Part shown: piece by piece, positions 1 to 7,824 of the stretch
Layout of the letters: each line of letters opens with the position of its first letter
Numbering within the stretch: position 1 is the stretch's first letter
DNA from: an uncultured Kiritimatiellota bacterium
GTDB taxonomy: Bacteria > Verrucomicrobiota > Kiritimatiellia > RFP12 > UBA1067
Direction of reading: 5' to 3'
NCBI GenBank assembly: GCA_934675625.1
Contig: CAKURH010000070.1
Location: forward strand, 1-19,752
DNA: 19,752 bases
Made by a program: the position numbers and the translations under genes
Notes under the pieces: generated by a model
What the model saw: only the letters and a program-made list of their open reading frames with translations
The model's database searches: none
What the model was told of the DNA's origin: nothing

Positions 1-61
1 AGAGTGTCCAGTATTTGACGAACCAAAAAACCAATAGTAGACTACAGGGTGCACGTCCTAC

Positions 62-88
62 TTGACGAACCGGGGGATTTGGTACACT
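62..88 (+). promoter_or_regulatory. Candidate promoter of the GntR/LacI regulator, with a repeated TTGACGAACC box
   Basis: TTGACG at 62-67 is followed 15 bp later by TACACT at 83-88, with the extended -10 TG at 80-81. The -10 ends only 7 nt before the ATG at 96, so the transcript would be nearly leaderless. This agrees with the lack of a Shine-Dalgarno sequence. TTGACGAACC also occurs at 15-24, where TAGACT (38-43) lies 17 bp downstream, so a second start point or a regulator-binding repeat is possible. GTAGACTAC at 37-45 is an odd palindrome over that second -10. Confidence 0.45.
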
Positions 89-95
89 TCCGCAC

Positions 96-1184
96 ATGAA
101 GCACCAGGACATCATCCGCAAGCTGAAGCAGGACATCGCCGAACGGAAATTCCCGGACGGCAAGCTGCCGAGCGAGGCCGCGCTCTGCCGACGGTTCGCG
201 GCCGCGCGCGAGACCGTGCGCCGCGCCCTGCGCGAGCTCGTGCGCCAGGACCTCGTCGCGACGCGCAACGGCGTCGGCACGTTCGTGACGCGGCGCGGCG
301 CGCGCACGAGCGGACGCCTCGGCCTGCTCATCCCCGATTTCGCCGGTGCCGCCTACTTCGCCGGACTCAAGACCGAACTGGAGCGAATCGCCCGGCGCGT
401 CGGCTACGGCATCGTCTTCGCGTCCATCGAGGCCACGGGCGTCCGAGACGCGGCGACGGCGCTCCGGCGCAAGGCCCGCGAACTGGCCGTCCAACGCGTC
501 GAGGGCGTCATCTTCCGCCCTCTCCTCGACCGGCGCGCCGACAAGGCCAACCGCGAGGTCGTGCGCATCTTCCGCAACGCGGAGATTCCCGTCGTCCTCG
601 TCGACTCCGATATCGCCGCCCCCGGCGACCGCAGCGACTGCGACCTCGTCGCCGTCAACAACATCAACGCCGGACGGCGCATCGCCGCGCATCTGCTCGC
701 GCGCGGCCACGGCCACATCGCCTACCTCATGCCGTCGCGCGGCCTCGGCCCCAACACGAACTGGCGCAACCGCCTCTTCGGCGTCTCCGGGGAGATCGCC
801 CTCTGCGGGCTCTCCTCCGGCGTCACGACCCTGACGTGCGAGCCCGAAAACCTGAACGCCCTGCGCAAGGCGCTCGACGGGGCGAACGCCCCGGACGCCA
901 TCGTCTGCGGCAACGACGAGACGGCCGTGCGGCTCATCGGCTCGCTCCGCCGTCTCGGCCGACGCATTCCCGCAGATGTCGCCGTTGTCGGCTTCGACGA
1001 CATCCCGATGGCCGCGACCGCCGAGCCGCCGCTCACGACCATCCGCCAGCCGACGGGCGAAATCGCCCGCACGGCCCTGCGCGCGCTCTTCGCCCGCATC
1101 CGCTACCCGAACGCCGAGCCGCGCGAAATCAACGTCTCGGCCAAGCTCGTCGTCCGCGCCTCGACCGCCGCCTTCACGCCCTGA
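96..1184 (+). CDS. GntR-type winged-helix regulator with LacI-like sugar-binding domain
   Basis: A 362-residue transcription regulator. Residues 1-70 form a GntR winged helix: the recognition region reads EAALCRRFAAARETVRRALR, followed by the wing segment NGVGTFV. Residues from about 74 to the end match a LacI/periplasmic-binding-protein fold, with GRLGLLIPD at its start and VAVVGFDDIP followed by TTIRQPTGEIA near the C terminus. Such chimeras (AraR-like) usually bind a sugar or sugar derivative and repress catabolic genes. The target is unknown: the sugar-acid operon lies about 11 kb away, and genes to the left are outside the window. The ATG at 96 is the first in frame and gives the full helix-turn-helix. 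It has no Shine-Dalgarno sequence, consistent with a near-leaderless mRNA. The 3' end overlaps the convergent trpGD by 11 nt. Confidence 0.93.
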   Translation: MKHQDIIRKLKQDIAERKFPDGKLPSEAALCRRFAAARETVRRALRELVRQDLVATRNGVGTFVTRRGARTSGRLGLLIPDFAGAAYFAGLKTELERIARRVGYGIVFASIEATGVRDAATALRRKARELAVQRVEGVIFRPLLDRRADKANREVVRIFRNAEIPVVLVDSDIAAPGDRSDCDLVAVNNINAGRRIAAHLLARGHGHIAYLMPSRGLGPNTNWRNRLFGVSGEIALCGLSSGVTTLTCEPENLNALRKALDGANAPDAIVCGNDETAVRLIGSLRRLGRRIPADVAVVGFDDIPMAATAEPPLTTIRQPTGEIARTALRALFARIRYPNAEPREINVSAKLVVRASTAAFTP

Positions 1185-2721
1185 ACGCCACGAGCGCCTC
1201 CAGCTTCGCGGCGGCCGCGCCGGAGTCGACGGACTGCCGCGCCAGCGCCACCGCGTCCGCGAGCGTGTCGGCCTTGCCGCCCACGTAGATTGCCGCCGCC
1301 GCGTTCAGGAGGGACGCCGCGCGCTTCGCGCCCGAGACGCGCCCCGTCAGCACGCCCCGCATCAGCGCCGCGTTCTCCTCCGGCGCGCCGCCCGCGAGGT
1401 CGTCCAGCGGAAAAGCCTCCCCGACGAGTTCGGCGGCGGAGAGCAGCTTCGACGTGATCGCGCCGTCCTTCAGCTCCGTCACGAACGTGAGGCCCGCCGG
1501 CGAGATCTCGTCCAGCCCGTCCTCGCCGCAGAAGATGAGCGCGCGTTCGCTGCCGAGGTCGCGCAGCGTCCGGGCGAAGAGCGGCGCGAGCTTCGGGTCG
1601 TACACGCCGATCGCGTGCCGCCGCACGCACGCCGGATTCGTCAGCGGCCCCAGCAGGTTGAAGATCGTCTTGCAGCCGAGGGCCTTGCGCACCGGCGCGG
1701 CGTAGCGCATCGCCGGATGCAGCGCCTTGGCGAAGAGGAAGCCGACGCCGATCTCGCGAATCGCCCGTGCGACGGCCTCCGGCGACTGCGCGAGGTCGTA
1801 GCCGAGCGCCTTCAGGACGTCCGCCGCGCCGCACTTCGACGTCGCCGCGACGTTCCCGTGCTTCGCGACGGTCACGCCCGCGCCCGCCGCGATGAAGGCC
1901 GCCGCCGTCGAGATGTTGAAGGTGTGGTGTCCGTCGCCGCCCGTGCCGACGATGTCCACGGCGTCGAGTCCGCCGAGGTCGACCTTCACGCCCGCCTCGC
2001 GCATCGCCCGCACCGAGCCCGTCAGCACGTCCGGCGAGATGCCGCGCGCATTGTAGTCGTTCAGCAGCGCGGCAATCTCGCGCTCGGACATCTCGCCGCG
2101 CATGAGCGACGCCATCGCGCGGTGCGCCCCCGACGCCTCGGTCGATTCCGGCGCCGTGCGCAGGCCGAGGAAGTTCTTCAGCTGGCGGACGCCCTCCGGC
2201 GTGCCGATGGACTCCGGGTGGTACTGGAGCGACTCGATCGGCAGCGTCTTGTGCCGGAGGCCCATGATCTCGCCGTCCTCCGCCTCGGCCGTGATCTCGA
2301 AGCAGTCCGGCAGCGTCGCGCGGTCGACGGCGAGCGAGTGGTAGCGCATCGCCTCCATGCCCTGCGGAATCCCCGCAAAGAGCCCCTTGCCGTCGTGGCG
2401 GAGGCGGCTCGTCTTGCCGTGCATGAGATGCTTCGCCGGCACGATCTTCGCGCCGAATGCCTGCGCGATGGACTGGTGTCCGAGGCAGATGCCGAGGAGC
2501 GGCACCTTTCCGGCGAACGCCTTGACCGCCGCGAGCGTGACGCCCGCCGAATCGGGATTGCCCGGCCCGGGCGAAAGCACGATCGCCTCCGGCTTCAGCG
2601 CCGCGATGCCCGCAACGTCAATCTCGTCGTTCTTCACGACCTTCACCTCGCGTCCCAGCGACCGCAACGCCTGCACGAGGTTGTACGTGAACGAGTCGTA
2701 GTTGTCAATCATCAGAATCAT
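1174..2721 (-). CDS. trpGD: Anthranilate synthase glutaminase-anthranilate phosphoribosyltransferase fusion (TrpG-TrpD)
   Basis: A bifunctional tryptophan biosynthesis protein of 515 residues. Residues 1-190 are a class I glutamine amidotransferase: PGPGNP near 51-56, nucleophile Cys79 in GICLGHQ, and the His168/Glu170 pair in QYHPES. It supplies ammonia to TrpE. Residues about 200-515 are anthranilate phosphoribosyltransferase, with GTGGDGHHTFNIST at 259-272 (PRPP binding) and KHGN at 287-290 followed by SKCGAADVL. It transfers phosphoribose to anthranilate. The start at 2721 has a strong GGAGG and follows trpE by 51 nt, so the two are cotranscribed. The same fusion order is known from enterobacteria. 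No trpC, F, B or A follows, because the operon runs into the convergent regulator, so those genes must lie elsewhere. Confidence 0.96.
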   Translation of the reverse strand: MILMIDNYDSFTYNLVQALRSLGREVKVVKNDEIDVAGIAALKPEAIVLSPGPGNPDSAGVTLAAVKAFAGKVPLLGICLGHQSIAQAFGAKIVPAKHLMHGKTSRLRHDGKGLFAGIPQGMEAMRYHSLAVDRATLPDCFEITAEAEDGEIMGLRHKTLPIESLQYHPESIGTPEGVRQLKNFLGLRTAPESTEASGAHRAMASLMRGEMSEREIAALLNDYNARGISPDVLTGSVRAMREAGVKVDLGGLDAVDIVGTGGDGHHTFNISTAAAFIAAGAGVTVAKHGNVAATSKCGAADVLKALGYDLAQSPEAVARAIREIGVGFLFAKALHPAMRYAAPVRKALGCKTIFNLLGPLTNPACVRRHAIGVYDPKLAPLFARTLRDLGSERALIFCGEDGLDEISPAGLTFVTELKDGAITSKLLSAAELVGEAFPLDDLAGGAPEENAALMRGVLTGRVSGAKRAASLLNAAAAIYVGGKADTLADAVALARQSVDSGAAAAKLEALVAFRA

Positions 2722-2772
2722 TTCTTTTCCTCCTTTTTCTTCTTCCTGTCTCCGCCTCTCCGTGTGAACCTC

Positions 2773-4221
2773 TTACAGCGTCGCGGCGAACTGCGCGGCC
2801 TCGAAGATCGCCTTCGACTTGTTGACCGTCTCGCGATACTCCTTCTGCGGATCGGAATCCGCCACGATGCCTGCGCCCGCACGCATCGTGAGAACGCCCT
2901 TCTCCAAGATCATCGTGCGGATGACGATCGCAAAGTTCATGTCGCCCGTGTAGCTGAAGAACCCGACCGCGCCGCCGTAGATGCCGCGCGGCGACTTCTC
3001 CAGCTCGGCGATAAGCTCCATCGCCCGCACCTTCGGCGCGCCGGTGAGCGTCCCCGCCGGGAACGCCGCCTCCAGGAGGTCGAACGCGTCCTTCTCCGGC
3101 TCCAGTTCGCCCGTCACGTGCGAAACGAGGTGCATCACGTGCGAGTAGCGCTCGACGTGCGCAAAGGAATCGACCTTCACGCTGCCCGTCTGCGAAACGC
3201 GGCCGAGGTCGTTGCGGCCGAGATCGACGAGCATCACGTGCTCCGCGCGCTCCTTCGGGTCGTCCCGCAGTTCCGCCTCCAGCAGGCGATCCGTCTCCGG
3301 CGTCGTGCCGCGCGGACGCGTCCCGGCAATCGGCGCCGTCGAGGCCGTGCGCCCCTGGAGCTTCACGAGTTCCTCCGGCGACGAGCCGATGAGCGTCTTG
3401 CCGCCAAGTTTCAGGAAGAAGTTGTAGGGCGAGGGGTTCACCATCCGCAGCGCCCGATAGAGCGCGAGCGGCGGAATGTCCGTCTCGGCCGTGAACTTCT
3501 GCGACGGCACGATCTGGATGACCTCGCCCGCGCGAATCGCCGCCTTGCACCGCGTGACGATCGTCTCGAATTCAGCCTCCGTCATCTCCGGCCTGAATGG
3601 GGACAGGCCCCGCCGTTCCGTCGGCGCATCGCCGGACGCGGCGGCGAACTTCGCGATCGATTCCGCGCTCAGGAGCCGCGCGTAGACCGCCGCGATCTCG
3701 TCCTGCGCACGGCGGTAGGCGGCGGACGCCGTCTCGCCCGCCTCGACGCCCGTCACGCGGATGACGAGCACCGTTTGCCGCACATGATCCATCACGAGGA
3801 GCGTGTCCGTGAGGAGGAACGCGCTGGACGGCGTCCCCGCCTCCGGCGTCAGCTTCACGCGCGGCACGAACGCCCGCACCGCGTCGTAGGCGAGATAGCC
3901 GATCGCGCCGCCCTGCAAGGACGGCAGCTCCGGCGCAGGGGCGAAGGGACGCGCCTTGAGCGCGGCCCTGACCTGCGCGAGCGGCGGTTCGCCCGGCTGC
4001 GCCGTGACGACGGCGTAGGGGTCGATGCCGAGGTACGAGTAGCGGCCCGGATTCTCGCCGCCCGCGACGCTTTCGAGGAGAAAGACGCTGTCGTCCGCCG
4101 CCGCGCGCGTCAGGATGGCGACGGGCGTCTCGCGGTCGGCGAGGAACTCGCGGTAGACGGGCGTGCGGAACCCGCCGTCTGTGCGGCGGATGAATTCACT
4201 TTCGGTTAGGCTCTTGAGCAT
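2773..4221 (-). CDS. trpE: Anthranilate synthase component I
   Basis: A 482-residue enzyme that converts chorismate to anthranilate with ammonia from the TrpG domain. The N-terminal part has the LLES motif of the Trp feedback site (VFLLESVAGG), so allosteric inhibition is likely retained. The C-terminal chorismate-binding domain shows IQIVPSQKF, PIAGTRPRG, LVDLGRNDLGRV and FPAGTLTGAPK in the expected order. The reading frame extends upstream to 4419, but I chose the ATG at 4221. It gives the family-typical N terminus, has AAGGAAA about 8 nt upstream, and lies just after the attenuator. Expression should be set by the trp leader at 4317-4391 and the hairpin at 4253-4285. The linker near residue 203 carries the 13-nt word GGGGACAGGCCCC (3599-3611 on the plus strand), also found in a palindrome at 8095-8130. 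Confidence 0.97.
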   Translation of the reverse strand: MLKSLTESEFIRRTDGGFRTPVYREFLADRETPVAILTRAAADDSVFLLESVAGGENPGRYSYLGIDPYAVVTAQPGEPPLAQVRAALKARPFAPAPELPSLQGGAIGYLAYDAVRAFVPRVKLTPEAGTPSSAFLLTDTLLVMDHVRQTVLVIRVTGVEAGETASAAYRRAQDEIAAVYARLLSAESIAKFAAASGDAPTERRGLSPFRPEMTEAEFETIVTRCKAAIRAGEVIQIVPSQKFTAETDIPPLALYRALRMVNPSPYNFFLKLGGKTLIGSSPEELVKLQGRTASTAPIAGTRPRGTTPETDRLLEAELRDDPKERAEHVMLVDLGRNDLGRVSQTGSVKVDSFAHVERYSHVMHLVSHVTGELEPEKDAFDLLEAAFPAGTLTGAPKVRAMELIAELEKSPRGIYGGAVGFFSYTGDMNFAIVIRTMILEKGVLTMRAGAGIVADSDPQKEYRETVNKSKAIFEAAQFAATL

Positions 4222-4243
4222 TGTAGTTTTCCTTCTGAATTTG

Positions 4244-4285
4244 AAAATGCAAAAGGCGGACCGTCTTCGTCTGACGATCCGCCTT
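4244..4285 (-). terminator. trp attenuator: intrinsic terminator hairpin before trpE
   Basis: On the minus strand AAGGCGGATCGTC (4285-4273) pairs with GACGGTCCGCCTT (4265-4253). The stem is 13 bp with one mismatch and a 7-nt loop, followed by TTTTGCATTTT. It lies between the leader peptide stop (4317) and trpE (4221). The left arm contains GCGGATC, which can pair instead with GATCCGC inside the leader coding region (4341-4335), giving a mutually exclusive antiterminator. This is the classical ribosome-stalling attenuation layout. Confidence 0.9.
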
Positions 4286-4316
4286 CGGGTACTGGGCTTG
4301 GTTTCGCGTTTCGCAA

Positions 4317-4391
4317 CTAGACGGCGACCAACCCGCGGATCTTCGACCCGTGGCGCCACCACCAAATGTTGCTGACCCTGTTGCGATTCAT
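4317..4391 (-). CDS. trpL: trp operon leader peptide with three consecutive Trp codons
   Basis: A 24-codon ORF, ATG at 4391 and TAG at 4319-4317, with TGG TGG TGG at codons 10-12 in the context NIWWWRHG. Trp is very rare in proteins, so three in a row in a short ORF directly upstream of trpE is a strong signature of a Trp-sensing leader. The start is preceded only by a weak GAAAG. The stretch 12-18 nt after the Trp codons (GATCCGC, 4341-4335) is complementary to the 5' arm of the terminator. A ribosome stalled for lack of charged tRNA-Trp would leave it free to form the antiterminator. A ribosome reaching the TAG would cover it and let the terminator form. The reading frame opens further upstream (to 4511), but that part lies above the predicted transcription start. 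Confidence 0.92.
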   Translation of the reverse strand: MNRNRVSNIWWWRHGSKIRGLVAV

Positions 4392-4429
4392 GTTGTCTTT
4401 CAAGTGCCTTTTGCGGCACAACGGCGCGG

Positions 4430-4459
4430 ATTTTACCAAATCCGTCGCCGTCGTGTCAA
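4430..4459 (-). promoter_or_regulatory. trp operon promoter
   Basis: A perfect -35 TTGACA (4459-4454) is followed after 18 bp by the -10 TAAAAT (4435-4430), with an extended -10 TGG (4438-4436). Predicted start is near 4423, about 32 nt before the leader ATG. The -35 begins 10 bp beyond the glnN stop, and I see no terminator between them. A small hairpin (GTGCC...GGCAC) falls in the 5' UTR. No TrpR-like operator was recognised. Confidence 0.88.
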
Positions 4460-4468
4460 GTGGGCCGC

Positions 4469-6634
4469 TCAGTACACGAACAGCATCTCGCGGTACTTCG
4501 GCAGAGGCCACTTCTCGTCGGCGACCTCGCTTTCGAGCGCGTCCACCGTCTGGCGCAACGTCGCCATCTCCGCCAGCGCGGCGGCGGAATCGGCCTTGTT
4601 CACCGCCTCCTGAAGGCGGCGCACGGACGCCTCGGCCGCCGTCAGCCCGTCGCCGAGCCGCGTGACCTCGTCCTTCAGGACGTCGATCGCGCCCTTGAGG
4701 TTGCTCGCGTCCGTCTGGTTGTAGGCCTCGATCGTCTCGCGATACTCCTGCTTGACGGCCGGGATGATCATCGTCCGGGCGATGTCGAGCGCGCAGTTCG
4801 CCTCGATGAGCACCTTGGCGGTGTAGTCCTCCATCGCGATCTCGTAGCGCGACTCAAGCTCCCGCGCGCTGAATACGCCCGCCTTCTCGAAGACGGCGAC
4901 GTTCTCCTTGCGCGTGTAGGCCTTGAGGGCCTCCGGCGTCGTCGGCGCGTTCGGAAGACCGCGCTTCGCGGCCTCGGCGAGCCAGTCGGCCTTGTAGCCG
5001 TCGCCGTTGAAGATGATGCGCTTGTGCGTCTTCACGATGTCCTGCAGGATCTTCTGCAGCGCGTTGTGGAACGCGGCCGTGTGCTCACCCGCCTTCGCCT
5101 TGCCGACGACGCCCGCCTTCTCGAGCTCGTCCGCGATGCGGTTCATCGCCTCGGCGACGATCGTGTTGAGGATCACGTTCGGGGCCGAGCAGGAGGCCGA
5201 CGAGCCGGGCGCGCGGAACTCGAACTTGTTGCCCGTGAAGGCGAACGGCGAGGTGCGGTTGCGGTCGGTCGCGTCCTTCGGGAGCGCGGGCAACGTGTCG
5301 ACGCCGATCTTCATCGTGCCGGCGTGCTTCGAACTCTTCGGCGCGCCCTTCTCCAGCTGGGCGATGACGTCCGCGAGCTGGTCGCCGAGGTAGACCGAGA
5401 TGACCGCCGGCGGCGCCTCGTTCGCGCCGAGGCGGTGGTCGTTGCCGGCCGTCGCGACGGACGCACGGATGAGGTCGGCGTGCTTGTCGACCGCCTCGAT
5501 GACGGCGCAGAGCGTCGTGAGGAAGATCGCGTTCTGGTGCGGATCCGTGCCGGGGTTGAGGAGGTTCGTGTCACCGTAGGCGACGGACCAGTTGTTGTGC
5601 TTGCCCGAGCCGTTGATGCCGGCGAACGGCTTCTCGTGCAGCAGGCAGACGAGCCCGTTGCGGTCGGCGACCTGGCGCAGCACCTCCATGACGAGCATGT
5701 TGTGGTCGCACGAGAGGTTCAGCTCCTCGAACATCGGCGCGAGCTCGAACTGGGCGGGCGCGACCTCGTTGTGGCGCGTCTTCGCCGGAATGCCGAGCTT
5801 CCAGAGCTCCTTCTCGACCTCGGTCATGAAGTTGAGGACGCGCGCCTTAATCGTGCCGAAGTAGTGGTCTTCGAGCTGCTGGTGCTTCGCGGACGGCGCG
5901 CCGAAGAGCGTGCGGCCGGTCTGCACGAGGTCGGGACGCGCGAGGTAGAAGCTCTTGTCGACGAGGAAGTACTCCTGTTCCGGCCCGAGCGTGATCGTCA
6001 CCTTCTCGTCGCCCTTGCCGAAGCAGTGCATGAGCCGCTTCGCCGCCGCCGAGAGGGCTTGCATCGAGCGCAGAAGCGGCGTCTTCTTGTCGAGCGCCTC
6101 GCCCGTGTAGGCGCAGAACGCCGTCGGGATGCAGAGCGTCGCGCCGTTGCCGTGGCGCTTGATGAACGCCGGCGAGGTCGGGTCCCACGCCGTGTAGCCG
6201 CGCGCCTCGAACGTCGAGCGGATGCCGCCGGACGGGAAGGACGAGGCGTCAGGCTCGCCGACAATCAGGTTCTTGCCCGAGAACGCCTGCACGGGCTGGC
6301 CGTCCTTGATCTCCAGGAAGGCGTCGTGCTTCTCGGCCGTCGAGCCGGTGAGCGGCAGGAACCAGTGCGTGTAGTGCGTCGCGCCGCGATCCATCGCCCA
6401 GTGGCGCATGGCGTGCGCGACCTCGCCCGCAATCGACGGGTCGAGCGGCTCTCCGCCGTCGATCGTCTGCATGAGCTTCTTCCAGGTGTCCTTGGAGAGG
6501 TACTGCTTCATCGTCTCGCGGGTGAAGACGTCCTCCGCATAGCCGATGTCCTTCACCTCGCCGGGTGCGCACGGCGCTTCGGCCTTCAGCGCCGCAACTC
6601 TTTTCGTGGCCGTCAATCGAGCGCAGTTGCTCAT
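4469..6634 (-). CDS. glnN: Glutamine synthetase type III
   Basis: A 721-residue cytoplasmic enzyme that makes glutamine from glutamate, ammonia and ATP. The length and motifs are those of GSIII (about 700-730 residues), not the shorter GSI. Visible family motifs are HYTHWFLPLTGSTAEKHDAF (88-107), GPEQEYFLVD (217-226), FELAPMFEELNLSCDHN (296-312), the catalytic-region FAGINGSGKHNNWS (337-350) and GNDHRLGANEAPPA (397-410). The start at 6634 has AAGGAAA about 12 nt upstream, and upstream sequence holds no better candidate. A sigma-54-type promoter precedes the gene, which suggests induction by nitrogen limitation. It sits between argF and the trp operon, both of which draw on glutamine directly or indirectly. 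Confidence 0.97.
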   Translation of the reverse strand: MSNCARLTATKRVAALKAEAPCAPGEVKDIGYAEDVFTRETMKQYLSKDTWKKLMQTIDGGEPLDPSIAGEVAHAMRHWAMDRGATHYTHWFLPLTGSTAEKHDAFLEIKDGQPVQAFSGKNLIVGEPDASSFPSGGIRSTFEARGYTAWDPTSPAFIKRHGNGATLCIPTAFCAYTGEALDKKTPLLRSMQALSAAAKRLMHCFGKGDEKVTITLGPEQEYFLVDKSFYLARPDLVQTGRTLFGAPSAKHQQLEDHYFGTIKARVLNFMTEVEKELWKLGIPAKTRHNEVAPAQFELAPMFEELNLSCDHNMLVMEVLRQVADRNGLVCLLHEKPFAGINGSGKHNNWSVAYGDTNLLNPGTDPHQNAIFLTTLCAVIEAVDKHADLIRASVATAGNDHRLGANEAPPAVISVYLGDQLADVIAQLEKGAPKSSKHAGTMKIGVDTLPALPKDATDRNRTSPFAFTGNKFEFRAPGSSASCSAPNVILNTIVAEAMNRIADELEKAGVVGKAKAGEHTAAFHNALQKILQDIVKTHKRIIFNGDGYKADWLAEAAKRGLPNAPTTPEALKAYTRKENVAVFEKAGVFSARELESRYEIAMEDYTAKVLIEANCALDIARTMIIPAVKQEYRETIEAYNQTDASNLKGAIDVLKDEVTRLGDGLTAAEASVRRLQEAVNKADSAAALAEMATLRQTVDALESEVADEKWPLPKYREMLFVY

Positions 6635-6702
6635 GGTTCGTTTTTCCTTTTTCTTTCGTTTCGCCGCACCGGACCATCCGCCGCAGCTGACACAAGCCGT
6701 TT

Positions 6703-6718
6703 TGCAAACACCGTGCCA
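6703..6718 (-). promoter_or_regulatory. Sigma-54 (RpoN) promoter of glnN
   Basis: Minus-strand TGGCAC (6718-6713), 5 bp, then TTGCA (6707-6703) matches the sigma-54 consensus TGGCAC-N5-TTGCW at every defined position, including GG at -24 and GC at -12. Transcription would start near 6692, giving a 5' UTR of about 58 nt. No obvious NtrC pair (TGCACC/GGTGCA) was found in the 75 bp up to argF. The inverted repeat at 6753-6786 is the only structured candidate for an activator site. Confidence 0.85.
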
Positions 6719-6752
6719 AGGTCGCGCGTTCCGTCCGTCGGCTGGATTTCAC

Positions 6753-6786
6753 GGCCCGCCCCGACAGATTCTGTAAAAGGCGGGCC
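6753..6786 (-). terminator. Inverted repeat after argF (terminator or activator site)
   Basis: GGCCCGCC (6753-6760) and GGCGGGCC (6779-6786) are perfect inverted repeats, with a nested ACAG/CTGT between them. The stem starts 6 nt past the argF stop, so it may end argF transcription, although there is no U tract. It also lies 35-68 bp upstream of the sigma-54 element, a possible activator position. Confidence 0.5.
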
Positions 6787-6792
6787 TCGGCT

Positions 6793-7800
6793 TTACACGC
6801 TTTCGCGGCCGCAGAGGGCCGAGACGAGCAGTGCCTTGATCGTGTGCATGCGGTTCTCGGACTCGTCGAAGACCTTCGAGTACTTCGACTCGAAGACCTC
6901 GTCCGTCACCTCCAGCGCGCCGCAGTCCTTCGTGACCTCGGTGCTGAAGTCGTGGAACGCCGGCAGGCAGTGGAGGAAGAGAAGCCGTCCGTCGAGGTTG
7001 CCCGTCGCCCGCATGAGATCCATGTTGATCTGGTAGGGGCGCAGCATCTTGATGCGCTCGGCGGTCTTCGCCTCCTCGCCCATCGAGACCCAGACGTCCG
7101 TGTAGAGCACGTTCGCGCCCTTCACGCCTTCCGTCGGGTTCTCGAAGACGCGGATGTCGACGCCGTTGCGCGCGGCGACGGCCTCGGCCTCGGCCAGCAC
7201 CGCCTCGTCGGGCCTGAGCTCCTTCGGGCAGCAGCAGACGTAGCGCACGCCGCACTTCGCGCAGCCCATCATGAGCGAGTTCGCGACGTTGTTGCGACCG
7301 TCGCCGACGTAGGCGACGCACGTGTTCGCGTCGAGAGTGCCGAAGTTCTCCTTGACCGTCAGCAGGTCGGCGAAGATCTGCGTCGGGTGGTAGTCGTCGG
7401 TGAGGCCGTTCCAGACCGGCACGCCCGAATACTTCGCGAGATCCTCGCAGTCGCGCTGGCGGAAGCCGCGAAAGAGGATGCCGTCGTAGATGCGCCCGAG
7501 GACGCGCGCGGTGTCCTTCACCGACTCCTTCTTGCCGAAGTGGATGTCGGGGCGCGTCAGGTATTCGCCGTTGCCGCCCTCGTCGCGAATCGCGATCAGC
7601 GTCGAGTTGCGCGTGCGCGTCGAGCTCTTCTCGAAGATGAGCGCGACGTTCTTGCGGTGCAGGAGGTCGCCGCGCACCCCGGCGGCGCGGCGCGCCTTGA
7701 GCTGCGCCGAGAGCTCGATCAGGTTCTTCATCTCCTCGTCGGTGAACGAGGCGAGGCGCATCATCGAGCGCCCCTTGAGCGAATCCATCCAAGTCAGCAT
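6793..7800 (-). CDS. argF: Ornithine carbamoyltransferase
   Basis: A 335-residue enzyme joining carbamoyl phosphate and ornithine to citrulline in arginine biosynthesis. The carbamoyl-phosphate loop SSTRTRNS is at 59-66, HPTQ at 138-141, YTDVWVSMGEE at 233-243 and the ornithine-binding HCLP at 277-280. HCLP separates it from aspartate carbamoyltransferase. The start at 7800 has AAAGGAA about 8 nt upstream. It appears monocistronic: its own extended -10 promoter lies at 7862-7870, repeats surround that promoter, and a GC-rich inverted repeat follows the stop. It could act catabolically (arginine deiminase route), but no arc genes are nearby, so the biosynthetic assignment is favoured. Confidence 0.95.
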   Translation of the reverse strand: MLTWMDSLKGRSMMRLASFTDEEMKNLIELSAQLKARRAAGVRGDLLHRKNVALIFEKSSTRTRNSTLIAIRDEGGNGEYLTRPDIHFGKKESVKDTARVLGRIYDGILFRGFRQRDCEDLAKYSGVPVWNGLTDDYHPTQIFADLLTVKENFGTLDANTCVAYVGDGRNNVANSLMMGCAKCGVRYVCCCPKELRPDEAVLAEAEAVAARNGVDIRVFENPTEGVKGANVLYTDVWVSMGEEAKTAERIKMLRPYQINMDLMRATGNLDGRLLFLHCLPAFHDFSTEVTKDCGALEVTDEVFESKYSKVFDESENRMHTIKALLVSALCGRESV

Positions 7801-7824
7801 TTCATCGGTTCCTTTCTGGAAATA

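Noticed and set aside
976..4209. 1077-codon open frame on the plus strand, antisense to trpGD and trpE
   Set aside because: Composition is dominated by Arg, Ala and His with no domain; it is an antisense shadow of high-GC genes with clear motifs on the minus strand.
6693..6792. NtrC binding sites upstream of the sigma-54 box
   Set aside because: No TGCACC-N5-GGTGCA-like sequence was found; only an unrelated inverted repeat is present.
4460..7036. 858-codon plus-strand open frame over glnN and argF
   Set aside because: Same pattern of Arg, Val and Leu repeats and no motif; glnN and argF on the other strand are unambiguous.
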